From: Acutalibacter sp.
GTDB taxonomy: Bacteria; Bacillota; Clostridia; Oscillospirales; Acutalibacteraceae
Assembly: GCA_020025775.1 (NCBI GenBank)
Contig: JAHHRN010000006.1
Coordinates: 62,001 to 126,000 of the forward strand
Length of the DNA: 64,000 nt
Reading direction: 5' to 3'
How positions within the stretch are numbered: position 1 is the stretch's first letter; the number at the start of each line of letters is the position of its first letter. Shown piece by piece: positions 10,201-18,302 of this stretch. The notes below the pieces were generated by a model. It worked only from the letters and a program-made list of their open reading frames with translations. It made no database searches and was not told where the DNA came from. Both the position numbers and the translations under genes were made by a program.

Positions 10201-13173
10201 TTTGGTTTCTGTGGGCTGTAAATTGAAGCTCGGGGTTACATCGTCACGCTTTACGGTATAGCCCTCGGTAAAGGCGCTCTCTATGCCCTTGCTGTTAACC
10301 GCTTTAAAATAATAGGTATCTTCTGTGTTGGTATTCACTATAAGCGAATTATCCTGCATTAAAACGGGATTCGGATTGGAATCGGTTTTATAGTAATACT
10401 GCACGCCCTCTAAAGGGTGGGTGGCAGAAAGGGTGAAGCGAATATCCTTAGCTGTCCATGCGCCGTCATAGGCGTTGGTGTCGACGCTCACAACCGGCAC
10501 GCCATAGACAATGACGGGGAAGCTTGCCGAAGCACTGCGACCGGCGTGGGTATAGGTTACGGTGATTTGCTGTTCCACATCCAAAAGCGTGGGGTCAAAA
10601 TCCGCTTCGTTCACCACATAGCTAGTTACGTATTCCGGCTCGGCATTGGCATAGTTTGCCTTGACCTTTAAGCCGGTCAGATTCAGCTCTGTGTCGCCCT
10701 CGCGATATTCATACTGCGGGGCTTCCAGCTCAATGCCGGTAACCTCTTTCGATTTTACCGTAATCTCAAACACAGCATTGTAATTCTTGCCGGCACGGTT
10801 TACGGTAACAAGAATATATTGTTTTTGGTCTAAAAGATTGTTGTTGACCTCGCTCACGGTGTAATCCGTTACGGGAACGGTCAATTCCTCTTCGGTGTAG
10901 GCATTGGCAATTTCTTCGCCGTAATAGCGGGCAATATCGTTGCGATTGTAGGTCAATTTAACTTCCATACCCGTTAAATCCAATTCCGTATTGCCTTCCA
11001 CATATTCCTTTTTGGTAGGCGGTGTAAGGGTAATGGATTCGGGTTCGATTTCCACAACCGTAACCTCTTTTTTAAGGTCCTGATACGTGGTCAATAAGTT
11101 TGCCATATAGGTATAAATGGTAGTTTTACCTGCCTGTAAGCCGACGAGCTTACCGGTCGATGCTGAGCCGTCTACAGGGGCTTGCACCTCGGCAATGGAG
11201 TTTTTCATATTGCCCTTGAATTTATTGAGCAGGTTGTCACTACCCATATAAATGCCGGAATCCCACGGTGCGGCCTCACCGCCCTCGGGAGTTTCCTTGC
11301 TCACGCCCCAGTACTGTCTCGAAATGGAAACATTCACAGGGGTGTGCATGGCAGAGTAGGTAACGGGGAAATCTTTAATGATATAGTCGGGGCCTAAAAT
11401 ACTGCCGCCGGTGTAGGTCTGAATGAGGGCTTTTTTAACCTTGATTTCCACGCTTTTTGAAATACCGCCTATGGTTACGGTAACGGTGGTTGTCTTCGGA
11501 TGTAAGAGTGTGCCGTCCTTACCGTCTAAGCCGGTGACAAGACCGGTTTGCGACACGTGTGCTAAGCTAGGGTCGCCAATCGTCCAAACCGCGGTATCTA
11601 AAATTGCCTGGTCATAGTCCTGCGGCATAATATTGGAAATTGAGAGCTGAATGGTTTTGCCTGCCGTCACTTCCGTTTTACCTGTAATTTGGAAGTCGGT
11701 AATGGCCTTGCCTATCGTAATATCTTTTCTGGTTTCTATATTTTTACCATTATAAGAGGCTCTTGCCGCTAAGGTCACCTGACCGCTGGCGAGTGCCTGT
11801 ACAGAGCCTGCCGCATCTACGCTGACAAAGGTGTTTTTTGCCGGTGCATCGGCAGAAGCCCAAACCACTTCGCCGGTTTCGCGGTTCACAAGACCCCATT
11901 CGCGCAGAACGGATTTATTTTCGTTAAGTCTTGCCGGTGTAACCACCGCTTTATACTGTGCAGAGCTGCCTACGGCTAAAGCATCCGCACCTTCAATGTT
12001 TACGGCAGATATATCGCCGTTTAAGCCTGCACGGGAAACCTTAACGTTTACAGTTTTGGAAACCTTACCGATTGTGGCGGTAATCCCTGTGGTTTTGGAA
12101 TATTCTAAATAGCCGTTGCCGCCGTCTAAACCGGTGACAAGGCCGCTTTGGTCAACAAGTGCAATAGAGGGGTCGGCAGTGGACCAAACCACATTGCCTG
12201 CATAAGCACCTGCCGGCTGTACATTGGCAACCGCAAGCTGTGTGGTTGCACCCTCTTTGACATCCATTGTGCCGACAACATCAAAGGATTCGACCGGCAA
12301 ATCCTCTTGTGCTTTAACCTGGAATGTAATGGAGCTTGTCACCGCTAAATCCTGTGCGGAAGCTACACGAACCGTAACTTCACCAGGCGCGGTAAAGGTC
12401 ACTAAGCCGTCTGCAGTAACAGTGGCACGGTTTCTGCCGCCCAAAGCAATCGACCATTTGAGGCCGTGCTTTAAACGCACGGGGGTAATTGCGCCGCGCA
12501 GCTGCACCGAGGTACCGACCGCTACGGTGGTAGGCACAACCTTACGGTTGGTAATATGTGCGCCGGTCGGAATCGCATCAGCGAACAGATGCTTTTCGAC
12601 AACAAACTCTACCGTATCGGAAGCAAGCTCTTGACCATCTGCATCGTAGAGTGTGGCGGTAATTTCGACGTTCATATTGTCTAAGGCTTTTTTGAGGCTG
12701 TCTGCCAATGTATCACCGGCAATACCTCGAACAATCGCGACAATGAGGTCGTTATTCATATTATCCAAATCGACGGGCTGTTTTTTCAGTTCGTTCATAA
12801 TGCCGTCTGCCATGGCATCACCGACGAGCGGCAAAATACGCACGTTCTCATCGAGCCAAAGCTGAATAATCGCCGTTTTGGAATAGTCATAGCCTTTGAC
12901 CTTGCCGGTTTCATCGACCCCTGCCAAAAGCGGAAGATTACTCTCCCAGACAACGGTCGCGCCGGCAGGAAGTCCGCCGGGCACAGCATAAGCCAGCTGC
13001 ACGGTGCTGTATTCCCGAATGGTCTGCCGCGTTGTAATCGGCGTGCCGTCCTCACTCGTAATGTCAATGCTTGCCCCGGCGCCGAAGCTTACAATGGTTG
13101 TCGGTGTTAAAACAGAAATTAACAAAACAACGGAAAGCAAAACGCTCAGGACCTTGTTGGTCGTTTGTTTCAT
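4228..13173 (-). CDS. Giant LPXTG-type surface protein with tandem Ig-like repeats
   Basis: This single gene encodes 2981 residues. Residues 1-32 form a signal peptide (charged start, hydrophobic core, SFGAGA). Residues about 30-600 contain bacterial Ig-like (Big_2) modules with WSxxDPSxAxVdxsGlVTG patterns. Residues about 740-890 contain two group-3 Ig-like modules. From about 890 to 2880 come about five copies of a four-module super-repeat. The tail is a Pro/Glu/Thr/Lys wall spacer (about 2885-2935), the sortase motif IPQTGG near 2942, a hydrophobic helix, and a positive end (KKKK). The protein should be covalently anchored to peptidoglycan and extend far from the cell, as adhesins or glycan-binding proteins do. 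I see no catalytic domain. A GGGGG-rich ribosome site precedes ATG 13173. The motif IPQTG deviates at the first position from the LPxTG consensus. No sortase gene is in the window. Confidence 0.93.
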   Translation of the reverse strand: MKQTTNKVLSVLLSVVLLISVLTPTTIVSFGAGASIDITSEDGTPITTRQTIREYSTVQLAYAVPGGLPAGATVVWESNLPLLAGVDETGKVKGYDYSKTAIIQLWLDENVRILPLVGDAMADGIMNELKKQPVDLDNMNNDLIVAIVRGIAGDTLADSLKKALDNMNVEITATLYDADGQELASDTVEFVVEKHLFADAIPTGAHITNRKVVPTTVAVGTSVQLRGAITPVRLKHGLKWSIALGGRNRATVTADGLVTFTAPGEVTVRVASAQDLAVTSSITFQVKAQEDLPVESFDVVGTMDVKEGATTQLAVANVQPAGAYAGNVVWSTADPSIALVDQSGLVTGLDGGNGYLEYSKTTGITATIGKVSKTVNVKVSRAGLNGDISAVNIEGADALAVGSSAQYKAVVTPARLNENKSVLREWGLVNRETGEVVWASADAPAKNTFVSVDAAGSVQALASGQVTLAARASYNGKNIETRKDITIGKAITDFQITGKTEVTAGKTIQLSISNIMPQDYDQAILDTAVWTIGDPSLAHVSQTGLVTGLDGKDGTLLHPKTTTVTVTIGGISKSVEIKVKKALIQTYTGGSILGPDYIIKDFPVTYSAMHTPVNVSISRQYWGVSKETPEGGEAAPWDSGIYMGSDNLLNKFKGNMKNSIAEVQAPVDGSASTGKLVGLQAGKTTIYTYMANLLTTYQDLKKEVTVVEIEPESITLTPPTKKEYVEGNTELDLTGMEVKLTYNRNDIARYYGEEIANAYTEEELTVPVTDYTVSEVNNNLLDQKQYILVTVNRAGKNYNAVFEITVKSKEVTGIELEAPQYEYREGDTELNLTGLKVKANYANAEPEYVTSYVVNEADFDPTLLDVEQQITVTYTHAGRSASASFPVIVYGVPVVSVDTNAYDGAWTAKDIRFTLSATHPLEGVQYYYKTDSNPNPVLMQDNSLIVNTNTEDTYYFKAVNSKGIESAFTEGYTVKRDDVTPSFNLQPTETKITNQSYKVNLTDLTIGASGVQSVTLNGADITATPDGFLVEENSDYTVVLTAKNGLSCTKTLTVSNIDKEAPTVLSVSIANKEDGAFARFLDKITFGLFFNQKVEVTITAEDKGVAGLDRIEYRFLDENGQPLKETWETYSDAHKPTQDVNFKGYVEARAVDKATNVSDVLRSDGYVIDTVNPTDVAVTASYQDAPYTAGTWVAGDVQITLNSTAFSDIYEYQYRMDGGAWQSLEGNTFTATEIGAHTYEFKAISYSTLESALSKVEVKIDRQTPVIRVDFEGTFGKWTGDGVKFSLRTEEPSLSGVDYYYDNGNGWTLITTGATIEINENVNATYRFKAVNHAGTESYPSDSYKVMNDTELPNILLTPQVTEATTEPYAVGVEVTTGASGLKSLLLNGVDITGQTSVTVSKNGTYVFTALGQNGKIYSKTLEVQNFYTPVLEITAIDFGAPARVLPNEFGSYYAAEPQITITANSTGAAPIEKIEYRLLDSSGKELAPWAEYQSNEKPTVAAPFTGYVEARVYDANGNVSLPSRSKGITVDTALPTVPTVTTVHNGKAYDGSWVAGDVTFSLSSTAYSGIFAYFYQMDGGEWLPMTDNTLQVHSDGVHRYAFKAVSNATLESEIAGAEVQIENAAPALQVGIEGTIGSPTNAPVTFTLAAPNVLSGVQYYYSVGADWMPMGSNTLTVTENGTKTYRFKAVNLAGVESFESPSYPVQMDTSLDSIERKPSILVLPSGTIGDFTDKPVTFSLFSEGTKGDVTYYYNDGTGFKALAGNILTLNQDTNADYTFKVVDSTGRESSVTPAFNVKIDTDSPELLVTPSTTVFTNQDVQLQITVKGVAQDAIESVLMNGKDITAQNVVNVSENGTYHFVLTTVNGKTAAASVEIQNIDKAAPYVYDTAVSALAGKTELLVKYRDEGNAGVLRAEYQTVTADGVESAWKPFTGVSTDANGDTQFTPLVIDYDFSGSVFVRLTDNAGNSSEKVQVAENLVVEHTALSTVKVQATANGAPYAAESWSKQNVLLTFSANAYSGIAQYLVKCDDGAWMPSNGSYTVETAGRHTVYVKAVSNQGNESAVTSFKVNIDKESPVLKVNVQGTVNEWTTSDVQFSLSASALSDVTYYCTDGVSEIKLPDGVFTASEEGDRTYSFYAVNAAGEKSEVYTYNVKIDKAAPTLQFEQTETKPVNHAYAVSVKAEAGVSGVASVTVNNAPITDGKFIATQNGVYTVTVTANNGLTKTECVEITNIDTQKPIVTGIYFEKTNASAFKQFLHKLTFGNLFDSAIEISVDAFDYGLGIQTVEYRLLNENGEPVSDWTAYDAAHKPTIETEYKGFVEARATDVAENSSEVFTSAAVTVDTSAPTPVELKAKSNGKTYTPSAWTADSVTLELSSTAFSEIDHYAYRVDGGEWISLSGNSLTVDRSGDFLYSFKAVSKTNAESEVKTMHICIDKEAPVLTVERSGGENGFTAENVTFTLSASALSGVTYYYSDNGITYKKLEGSVLTLSENQEKNYTFKAVSGAGVKSEISAPQAVKIDKEAPQFTLEVSAQKPTNQPVKIQISGVKLGLSGIKSFTVNGTELESHKAFIAEQNGTYVFTLTANNGRSTTKSVTVSNIDTEAPREVQATFTDANGNASSDSVYSHQAILTLSAADAETMEYRFVNADGSVADFGIWHTYKAEKKPVIQKDFKGYAEVRATDAAGNVSEIFKSAAVTVETTAPKLKLRALAGDEAYKAGKWSAVPVTLSLEAKAFTDVQYFYKVADGDWQKLPENTMILENIGAYDYSFKAVSASGLESEIETISVCIDTEKPEALILEAKAGETNISSGATVSSDVCLSFSSKAASGIAKYQYQLNDGAWKDLDGNTLKTNGDGTYHYRFRAVSESGLFSEESEFTVNVETTPVTPPTEPQEPSTKPEPQEPTTKPDAQKPATKPSKPQSEPQSEPTTEPEAQTVDGPVIIPQTGGKIAVGALTFSLLLAGGAVAVLSKKKKNNNED
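4345..4530 (-). repeat. Pro/Thr/Glu-rich wall-spanning spacer of the giant surface protein
   Basis: The DNA encodes imperfect repeats of the type P-x-E-P-x-x-K-P (for example KPEPQEPTTKP) just before the IPQTGG sorting motif. Such low-complexity segments usually cross the cell wall. At the DNA level the unit is short and imperfect, so slippage could change its length. Confidence 0.8.
4530..10500 (-). repeat. About five copies of a four-module Ig-like super-repeat
   Basis: The protein repeats the same order of modules. One has SGVxYYYxxG, followed by one with TNQxYxVxLT and LNGxDIT. A third has IEYRxLDENG and GYVEARAxD. A fourth has VxGDVxxxLSSTAFS with YxYxMDGGxW. The IEYR-type landmark appears near residues 1110, 1473, 1917, 2288 and 2641, a period of roughly 350-440 residues (about 1.1 kb of DNA). 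Copies have diverged in DNA, so the array is old and not a recent expansion. The third copy is the most degenerate (AEYQTVTADG). Confidence 0.8.
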
Positions 13174-13256
13174 AAAGAGCCCCCTATTTCTACCTAGGTT
13201 TTTGGTAAAATATATGCTTTTTTATTTTTTATTTCTATAAATGCGCATGTATAAAA

Positions 13257-13285
13257 ATAGTACCACAAAACAGAGGCTGGGTCAA
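13257..13285 (-). promoter_or_regulatory. Promoter candidate for the giant surface protein gene
   Basis: On the minus strand TTGACC (13285-13280) and TACTAT (13262-13257) are separated by 17 bases, giving a leader of about 75 bases before ATG 13173. Confidence 0.6.
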
Positions 13286-13370
13286 TGAAATCTCCAGAAA
13301 AAAACATTGGATTTCGACATATTTTTCAATAGGTTTTTGTGCTTTTTTCAAGTCGTTTTTAAGAAGGGAA

Positions 13371-13406
13371 AAAAAGAACGGGCTGTGCGCTTTGGCACAA
13401 CCCGTT
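13371..13406 (-). terminator. recQ terminator
   Basis: AACGGGCTGTGC (13377-13388) pairs with GCACAACCCGTT (13395-13406) with one mismatch. The A-run at 13371-13375 supplies the U-tract on the minus strand. It lies just after the recQ stop. Confidence 0.8.
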
Positions 13407-13425
13407 TTCTGTTTCGGAAAAGACT

Positions 13426-15255
13426 TTATAAAACTGTTTTTTCATATTCTGCGATAGCTTCGAGAAATTTTTCGCCGTAGCGCTCGAGCTTTGCTTCGCC
13501 TACGCCCGAAACTTCCAGCATTTGCGCTTTGGTTTGCGGCTTTTTTTCGCACATATCGAGCAGTGTCGCATTGGAAAAAATGACGTAAGCCGGCACTTTT
13601 TCGGCAGTCGCGATTTCGGTTCTGAGCTGGCGCAAGGTTGTAAATAAATCTTCGTTACTCGTATCGCCGCCGACGGCAGTGATTTTGTGTTTCTTCTTTT
13701 TCGGCACCTTTAAGCTAAGCTCCAAGCCGTTATATAAAATCTCTTTGGCACTTTGCTCCACACGCAGGGCAGGATATTCGCCCCCTGTGGCACGGATATA
13801 GCCCTCTGAAATTAAATAATCTATTCTGTCGCGCACCTGCGTTTCTTTTAAATCCTTTAAAAGCCCATAGGTGGATTGGTTTTGAAGATTAAAACTCAAA
13901 AGCTTTTTATTTTCACTGCCGCGCAGAATATCGCAAATCATTTTTGCGCCGAAGCGCTGCCCTGTGCGCAGAATACAGGAGAGAATTTTTTGCGCATCCA
14001 CGGTAATATCCAACGTTTCAAATTCGGTTGAACAGTTCGAGCAGTTGCCGCAGTTCTGCGGCGATGCCTCTCCGAAATACTGTAAAATACTGTGGCGCAG
14101 GCAATCCCGACTTGTGGCATAAAAAGTCATTTTCTTGAGGCGCTCGCCCTCCTTGCGTATGGCATCCGCCTGCTGTTCGGGGGTTAAATCCGACTGCTCT
14201 TTCGCGTTATGTATCAGAAAATCGTGCAAACGAACATCCCGTGGACTATAAAGCAAGATGCACTCTGCCTTTTCGCCGTCGCGCCCTGCCCTGCCCGCTT
14301 CTTGATAATAGCTTTCTAAATCCTTCGGCATATTGTAATGAATCACGTAGCCGATATTGGATTTGTCGATGCCCATACCGAAGGCGTTCGTTGCCACCAT
14401 GACAGTTTTTTTATCGAAAGTAAAATCCTCTTGATTTTGTTTTCGTTCTTCATCTAAAAGCCCGGCATGATAGCGTGTCGCCGCAAAGCCGTGGGCATTT
14501 AAAAGGTCGCAAACCTCTTCCACATTTTTGCGGGTAGCGCAATAGACGATGCCGGATTTTTCTTTTCTCTGCGCCAAAAGCTCTAAAAGCTTTTGTTTTT
14601 TCGAGGTCGGGCGAAGCACCGAAAAATATAAATTCGGTCGGTCGAAGCCTGTGGTCGCCGTAAAGGGATCGCGCAGTTTTAAAATGGACTTTATATCTTC
14701 CTTAACTCTACCTGTCGCCGTTGCCGTGAATGCACCGACAATCGGGCGGCGCGGCAACTGTGCTATAAAATCGGGAATCTCGAGATAATGGGGTCTGAAA
14801 TCCTGCCCCCACTGCGACACGCAGTGCGCCTCATCGACGGCAAGCATGGAAATCGGAATCTGCTGGCAGGCATTTATAAAACTTCGGCTGTCTAAGCGCT
14901 CGGGCGCAACATAAATAATTTTATATTTGCCCCTGCCGATATTATAAAGGGCGCGACTATACTGCTCGCGCGTTAAGGAGCTGTTGATATACGCCGCCGG
15001 AATGCCGGACTGCACCAAGGCGTGCACCTGGTCCTTCATGAGAGAAATCAGCGGCGAGACAACGAGCGTTACACCTGGAAAAAGCAGAGCCGGAATTTGA
15101 TAGCAAAGGGATTTGCCGGCACCGGTGGGCATTACGCCCAAAACATCTCTACCCGAGAGAACGGCGTCAATCATTTCCTCCTGCCCACGGCGAAATGCCG
15201 TGTAGCCGAAGTATTTTTTGAGCACATTATATTTTTCGCTTTTTCCGATTTGCAT
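13426..15255 (-). CDS. recQ: ATP-dependent DNA helicase RecQ
   Basis: A RecQ-family 3'-5' DNA helicase for recombination and fork repair. Motifs in order are the FGY/RxGQ motif 0, Walker A MPTGAGKS, DEAH box, ATATG, QEAGRAGRDG motif VI, then the RecQ zinc-binding site ending in CGNCSNC. A winged-helix region and a C-terminal HRDC domain (near VSGVGEAKLERYG) follow. From ATG 15255 the protein is 609 residues, the usual RecQ length, with the customary few residues before LKKYFGY. In-frame ATGs at 15300/15297 and a TTG at 15315 are alternatives. None of these starts has a clear Shine-Dalgarno site, so the exact start is uncertain. The gene is divergent from the nitroreductase and carries its own terminator. 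Confidence 0.94.
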   Translation of the reverse strand: MQIGKSEKYNVLKKYFGYTAFRRGQEEMIDAVLSGRDVLGVMPTGAGKSLCYQIPALLFPGVTLVVSPLISLMKDQVHALVQSGIPAAYINSSLTREQYSRALYNIGRGKYKIIYVAPERLDSRSFINACQQIPISMLAVDEAHCVSQWGQDFRPHYLEIPDFIAQLPRRPIVGAFTATATGRVKEDIKSILKLRDPFTATTGFDRPNLYFSVLRPTSKKQKLLELLAQRKEKSGIVYCATRKNVEEVCDLLNAHGFAATRYHAGLLDEERKQNQEDFTFDKKTVMVATNAFGMGIDKSNIGYVIHYNMPKDLESYYQEAGRAGRDGEKAECILLYSPRDVRLHDFLIHNAKEQSDLTPEQQADAIRKEGERLKKMTFYATSRDCLRHSILQYFGEASPQNCGNCSNCSTEFETLDITVDAQKILSCILRTGQRFGAKMICDILRGSENKKLLSFNLQNQSTYGLLKDLKETQVRDRIDYLISEGYIRATGGEYPALRVEQSAKEILYNGLELSLKVPKKKKHKITAVGGDTSNEDLFTTLRQLRTEIATAEKVPAYVIFSNATLLDMCEKKPQTKAQMLEVSGVGEAKLERYGEKFLEAIAEYEKTVL

Positions 15256-15379
15256 TCGATTCCAAGTCGCTTTCGTTTTAAAATTTCTACCCTGCATCAT
15301 ACCACAAGACGGCAAAATTTACAACACAGCATTTGCTGTTTTTGACCTTGTTTCTACGCGCAAGAAGCGTAAAATACGG

Positions 15380-15408
15380 TTGCGAAAATGCTGAAAATAT
15401 GGTAGTAT
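15380..15408 (+). promoter_or_regulatory. Promoter for nitroreductase-uvrA-like genes
   Basis: TTGCGA (15380-15385) and TAGTAT (15403-15408) are separated by 17 bases; ATG 15456 follows with an AAAGGAG site at 15441-15447. Confidence 0.55.
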
Positions 15409-15455
15409 TTGGGTATACTATCCGAAGAAAAACTTTAGATAAAGGAGAAACAATT

Positions 15456-15974
15456 ATGGACTTTTTAACACTTTCCGAACAGAGATATTCTTGCAGAAGT
15501 ATGAGCGATAAAAAGGTTGCGCCCGAGCTTTTGGAAAAGATTATAAAAGCCGCTGTTTTGGCACCCACCGCGGTGGACACCCAGCCCTTTAAAATTTGGA
15601 ATATGGCTTCCGAAAGTGCCAAAGAAGCCGTTCGCAGCTGCACAAGATTTTCTTTCGGCGCCGACACCTTTCTCGTTGTCGGCTATAATGAGGAGGAAGC
15701 TTGGACAAGAAAATATGACGGCAGAAATTTTGCCGATGTAGATGCTTCTATTGTAGCGACACACATGATGCTCGAAATCGAAGATTTGGGGCTTGCCACC
15801 ACTTGGGTCGGTCATTTTAACGCACCGAAACTCAAAGAGCTTTGTCCGCAGATGCAGGGCTATGAGCTGATTGCGATTTTCCCGATTGGCTATGCCGCGG
15901 ATAACGAGGAAGCTAAGCCCGCGCCGAAGCATTTCATCAGAAAAGACAAAGAGGAAATTTTAGAAACGCTGTAA
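15456..15974 (+). CDS. Nitroreductase family protein
   Basis: This 172-residue protein is a small FMN-dependent nitroreductase-fold oxidoreductase. It has the N-terminal RYSCRSM motif that contacts FMN phosphate, VLAPTAVDTQPFKIW, the middle segment containing LGLATTWVGHF, and the C-terminal IGYA. Members usually work as dimers and reduce nitro compounds, quinones or flavins with NAD(P)H. The substrate is not predictable. The ATG at 15456 has an AAAGGAG site; an earlier in-frame ATG at 15333 has none. A UvrA-like gene follows after 31 bases and is probably co-transcribed. Confidence 0.9.
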   Translation: MDFLTLSEQRYSCRSMSDKKVAPELLEKIIKAAVLAPTAVDTQPFKIWNMASESAKEAVRSCTRFSFGADTFLVVGYNEEEAWTRKYDGRNFADVDASIVATHMMLEIEDLGLATTWVGHFNAPKLKELCPQMQGYELIAIFPIGYAADNEEAKPAPKHFIRKDKEEILETL

Positions 15975-16005
15975 TGTGTCGTTTCTTTTTTTAAGAGGCA
16001 AAAAC

Positions 16006-18258
16006 ATGAAGCAAGATAAAATTCGCATTTTAGATGCAACACAAAACAACTTAAAGCATGTTTCGTTAGAAATTCCGAAGCATCAAATCACCGTGGTTAC
16101 GGGTGTTTCGGGTTCAGGCAAAAGCTCTTTAGTGCTCGACACGATTGCCGCGCAATCCCGCAGAGAGCTGAACGACACTTTCCCCAGCTTTGCCCAACGA
16201 TATTTGCCGAAATACGGCAGACCCCATGTCGGGCGGATTGAAAACTTACCGCCTGCCATTGTGATTGACCAAAAGAAGCCCTCGGCGCAGGTGCGCTCCA
16301 CAGTCGGTACGTACACGGATACCTATTCGCTTTTGCGCCTTTTATTTTCCCGTGTCGGCGAACCGTTTGTGGGCTACTCCGATTCGTTTTCGTTCAATCA
16401 TCCGCAGGGCAGATGTCCGCGCTGTGACGGTCTGGGTGAAATTACGGAAATTGACGTGCACAAGCTCGTGGACTTCGATAAGTGCCTCAATGACCCCGGC
16501 GTAATTCGCTATGTGGCGTTTGAACCCGGTCAGTGGCGCTGGCTCTATTACGGCGCTTGCGGTCTATTTGACAACAACAAAAAAATTCGCGACTACACCC
16601 CCGAGGAGCTGGAGCTTTTCCTCTATCAAGAGCCGATGAAGCTCAAAAATCCGCCGCCGGATTACTATAAAACGGCAACCTATGAGGGCTTAATGTACCG
16701 CATGAATCGTATGCTCAAGCGGGACGATGCCAAGGTGCACTGGAAAAAGCTCGAGCCGCTCGTGGAGCAGGGCGTTTGTCCAGAATGTCACGGTGCAAGG
16801 CTCAATCCCACGATTCTTTCCTGCAAAATCGGCGGCAAAAATATTGCAGAAATCACCTCCATGCCGCTTCGCGAGGTACTTTCGTGGCTCGCTGCCATTG
16901 AAAATCCCATTGCGGTGGATATGGTACACGCCTTAAAGAGCCGCATCACGGCACTCATTGACATCGGTCTGGACTACCTCACCTTAGACCGCTCCATGGG
17001 CACGCTCTCGGGCGGCGAAGCACAGCGCTGTAAAATCGCGAAATACAATAACTCCTCCCTTTCGGATTTGCTCTATGTACTGGACGAGCCGAGTGTTGGT
17101 TTGCACAGCCACGATATTCACAGGCTCAGCGAGGCGGTTGTAGAGCTTCGTGACCGCGGCAACACCGTGCTCATGGTCGAGCATCACAAGGAAATGATGG
17201 AAATTGCCGACCACATTGTGGATATGGGTCCCGGCGCCGGTATTTACGGCGGTGAAGTTCTTTTTGAGGGCACGTATGATGCGCTCACAAAGGGGGATAC
17301 TTTAACCGGTCAGCTTTTAAGGAAGCACAGCGGTTTAAAAGAAAATCTGCGCGAGCCGAAGGACTGGTTCTCGCTCGAGCATTTACATTTACACAACTTA
17401 AACGATGTTTCAGTAAAACTGCCGAAGGGTGTATTCACCGTCATTGCCGGTGTGGCAGGTTCGGGCAAAAGTTCCCTTATGGAAGCCTTTGTGAAAGCCG
17501 CCGATGAAGAAGTCACCCTCATCAGTCAAAAGAACATCGGCATCAGCCTGCGCTCGACACCGGCGACCTATATGGGTGCGGCAGACAGCATCCGTCGCCT
17601 GTTCGCGAAAGAAAGCGGGCAAAAGGTCGGGATGTTCTCCTTTAACGGTGCAGGTGCGTGCCCGGTTTGCGAGGGTAAGGGCATTATTGTTTCGGAAATG
17701 GCGTTTATGGATTCCGTTGAAACCGTTTGCGAAGCCTGCGGCGGTCTGCGTTATTCTAAAGAGGCTTTGCAATACACGGTGGACAGCTTGAACATTGCCG
17801 AGGTTATGGATTTAACCATTCGGCAGGCACTTGAACGCTTCAGCGGTACGGAAATCGCGCAAAAGCTGCAGCCGCTTGCGGATGTCGGTCTGTTCTATCT
17901 GCATTTGAATCAGGCACTTTCCACCCTTTCGGGCGGCGAATTACAGCGCATGAAGCTCGCCTCGTATTTGGGCAAAAGCGGGCAAATCCTGATTTTGGAC
18001 GAGCCGACAGACGGCTTGCATCTGCGCGATGTTGAGCAGATTATTGCCCTTTTTGACAGCCTTGTGGCAAAGGGTAACTCCGTCTTTTTGATTGAGCATA
18101 ATTTAGAGGTCTTAAAGGCCGCGGATTATGTTGTTGAAATTGGCCCGGGTGGCGGTGCGGAGGGCGGCAACGTGATTTTCACGGGTACACCCAAGGAAAT
18201 GCTCACTTCTTCGCAGTCGGTAACAGCGCCTTATTTAAAAAAATCCATCCAAAAGTAA
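16006..18258 (+). CDS. UvrA-like ABC ATPase lacking the UvrB-binding domain
   Basis: The 750-residue product has two ABC modules, with Walker A motifs GVSGSGKSSL and GVAGSGKSSL, two LSGGE signatures and two LDEPxxGLH motifs. It also carries UvrA zinc-finger cysteine pairs (CPRC, CPEC, CPVC, CEAC). Canonical UvrA is about 940 residues. Here the sequence passes almost directly from the first ATP-binding half to the FNxPxGxCPxC zinc region, so the UvrB-binding domain seems absent. Such short UvrA paralogues (UvrA2/DrrC type) are linked to tolerance of DNA-binding drugs more than to classic excision repair. ATG 16006 follows AAGAGG; an earlier in-frame ATG at 15976 is less well placed. Confidence 0.9.
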   Translation: MKQDKIRILDATQNNLKHVSLEIPKHQITVVTGVSGSGKSSLVLDTIAAQSRRELNDTFPSFAQRYLPKYGRPHVGRIENLPPAIVIDQKKPSAQVRSTVGTYTDTYSLLRLLFSRVGEPFVGYSDSFSFNHPQGRCPRCDGLGEITEIDVHKLVDFDKCLNDPGVIRYVAFEPGQWRWLYYGACGLFDNNKKIRDYTPEELELFLYQEPMKLKNPPPDYYKTATYEGLMYRMNRMLKRDDAKVHWKKLEPLVEQGVCPECHGARLNPTILSCKIGGKNIAEITSMPLREVLSWLAAIENPIAVDMVHALKSRITALIDIGLDYLTLDRSMGTLSGGEAQRCKIAKYNNSSLSDLLYVLDEPSVGLHSHDIHRLSEAVVELRDRGNTVLMVEHHKEMMEIADHIVDMGPGAGIYGGEVLFEGTYDALTKGDTLTGQLLRKHSGLKENLREPKDWFSLEHLHLHNLNDVSVKLPKGVFTVIAGVAGSGKSSLMEAFVKAADEEVTLISQKNIGISLRSTPATYMGAADSIRRLFAKESGQKVGMFSFNGAGACPVCEGKGIIVSEMAFMDSVETVCEACGGLRYSKEALQYTVDSLNIAEVMDLTIRQALERFSGTEIAQKLQPLADVGLFYLHLNQALSTLSGGELQRMKLASYLGKSGQILILDEPTDGLHLRDVEQIIALFDSLVAKGNSVFLIEHNLEVLKAADYVVEIGPGGGAEGGNVIFTGTPKEMLTSSQSVTAPYLKKSIQK

Positions 18259-18265
18259 AAAAGCA

Positions 18266-18294
18266 TTTACAAATGGAAAAGGATACTGTATAAT
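18266..18294 (+). promoter_or_regulatory. Promoter of the fluoride-riboswitch transcript
   Basis: TTTACA (18266-18271) and a perfect TATAAT (18289-18294) are separated by 17 bases. Transcription would begin near 18301, directly at the first stem of the riboswitch. Confidence 0.8.
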
Positions 18295-18302
18295 AAAAAT
18301 TC

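Noticed and set aside
4228..13173. CRISPR-like or satellite repeats in the giant gene
   Set aside because: The repeats are coding, long (about 1.1 kb) and diverged; there are no short identical repeats with spacers.
15256..15315. Longer starts for RecQ (TTG 15315, ATG 15300/15297)
   Set aside because: They would add residues not usual for RecQ and have no clear ribosome site, although they cannot be ruled out.
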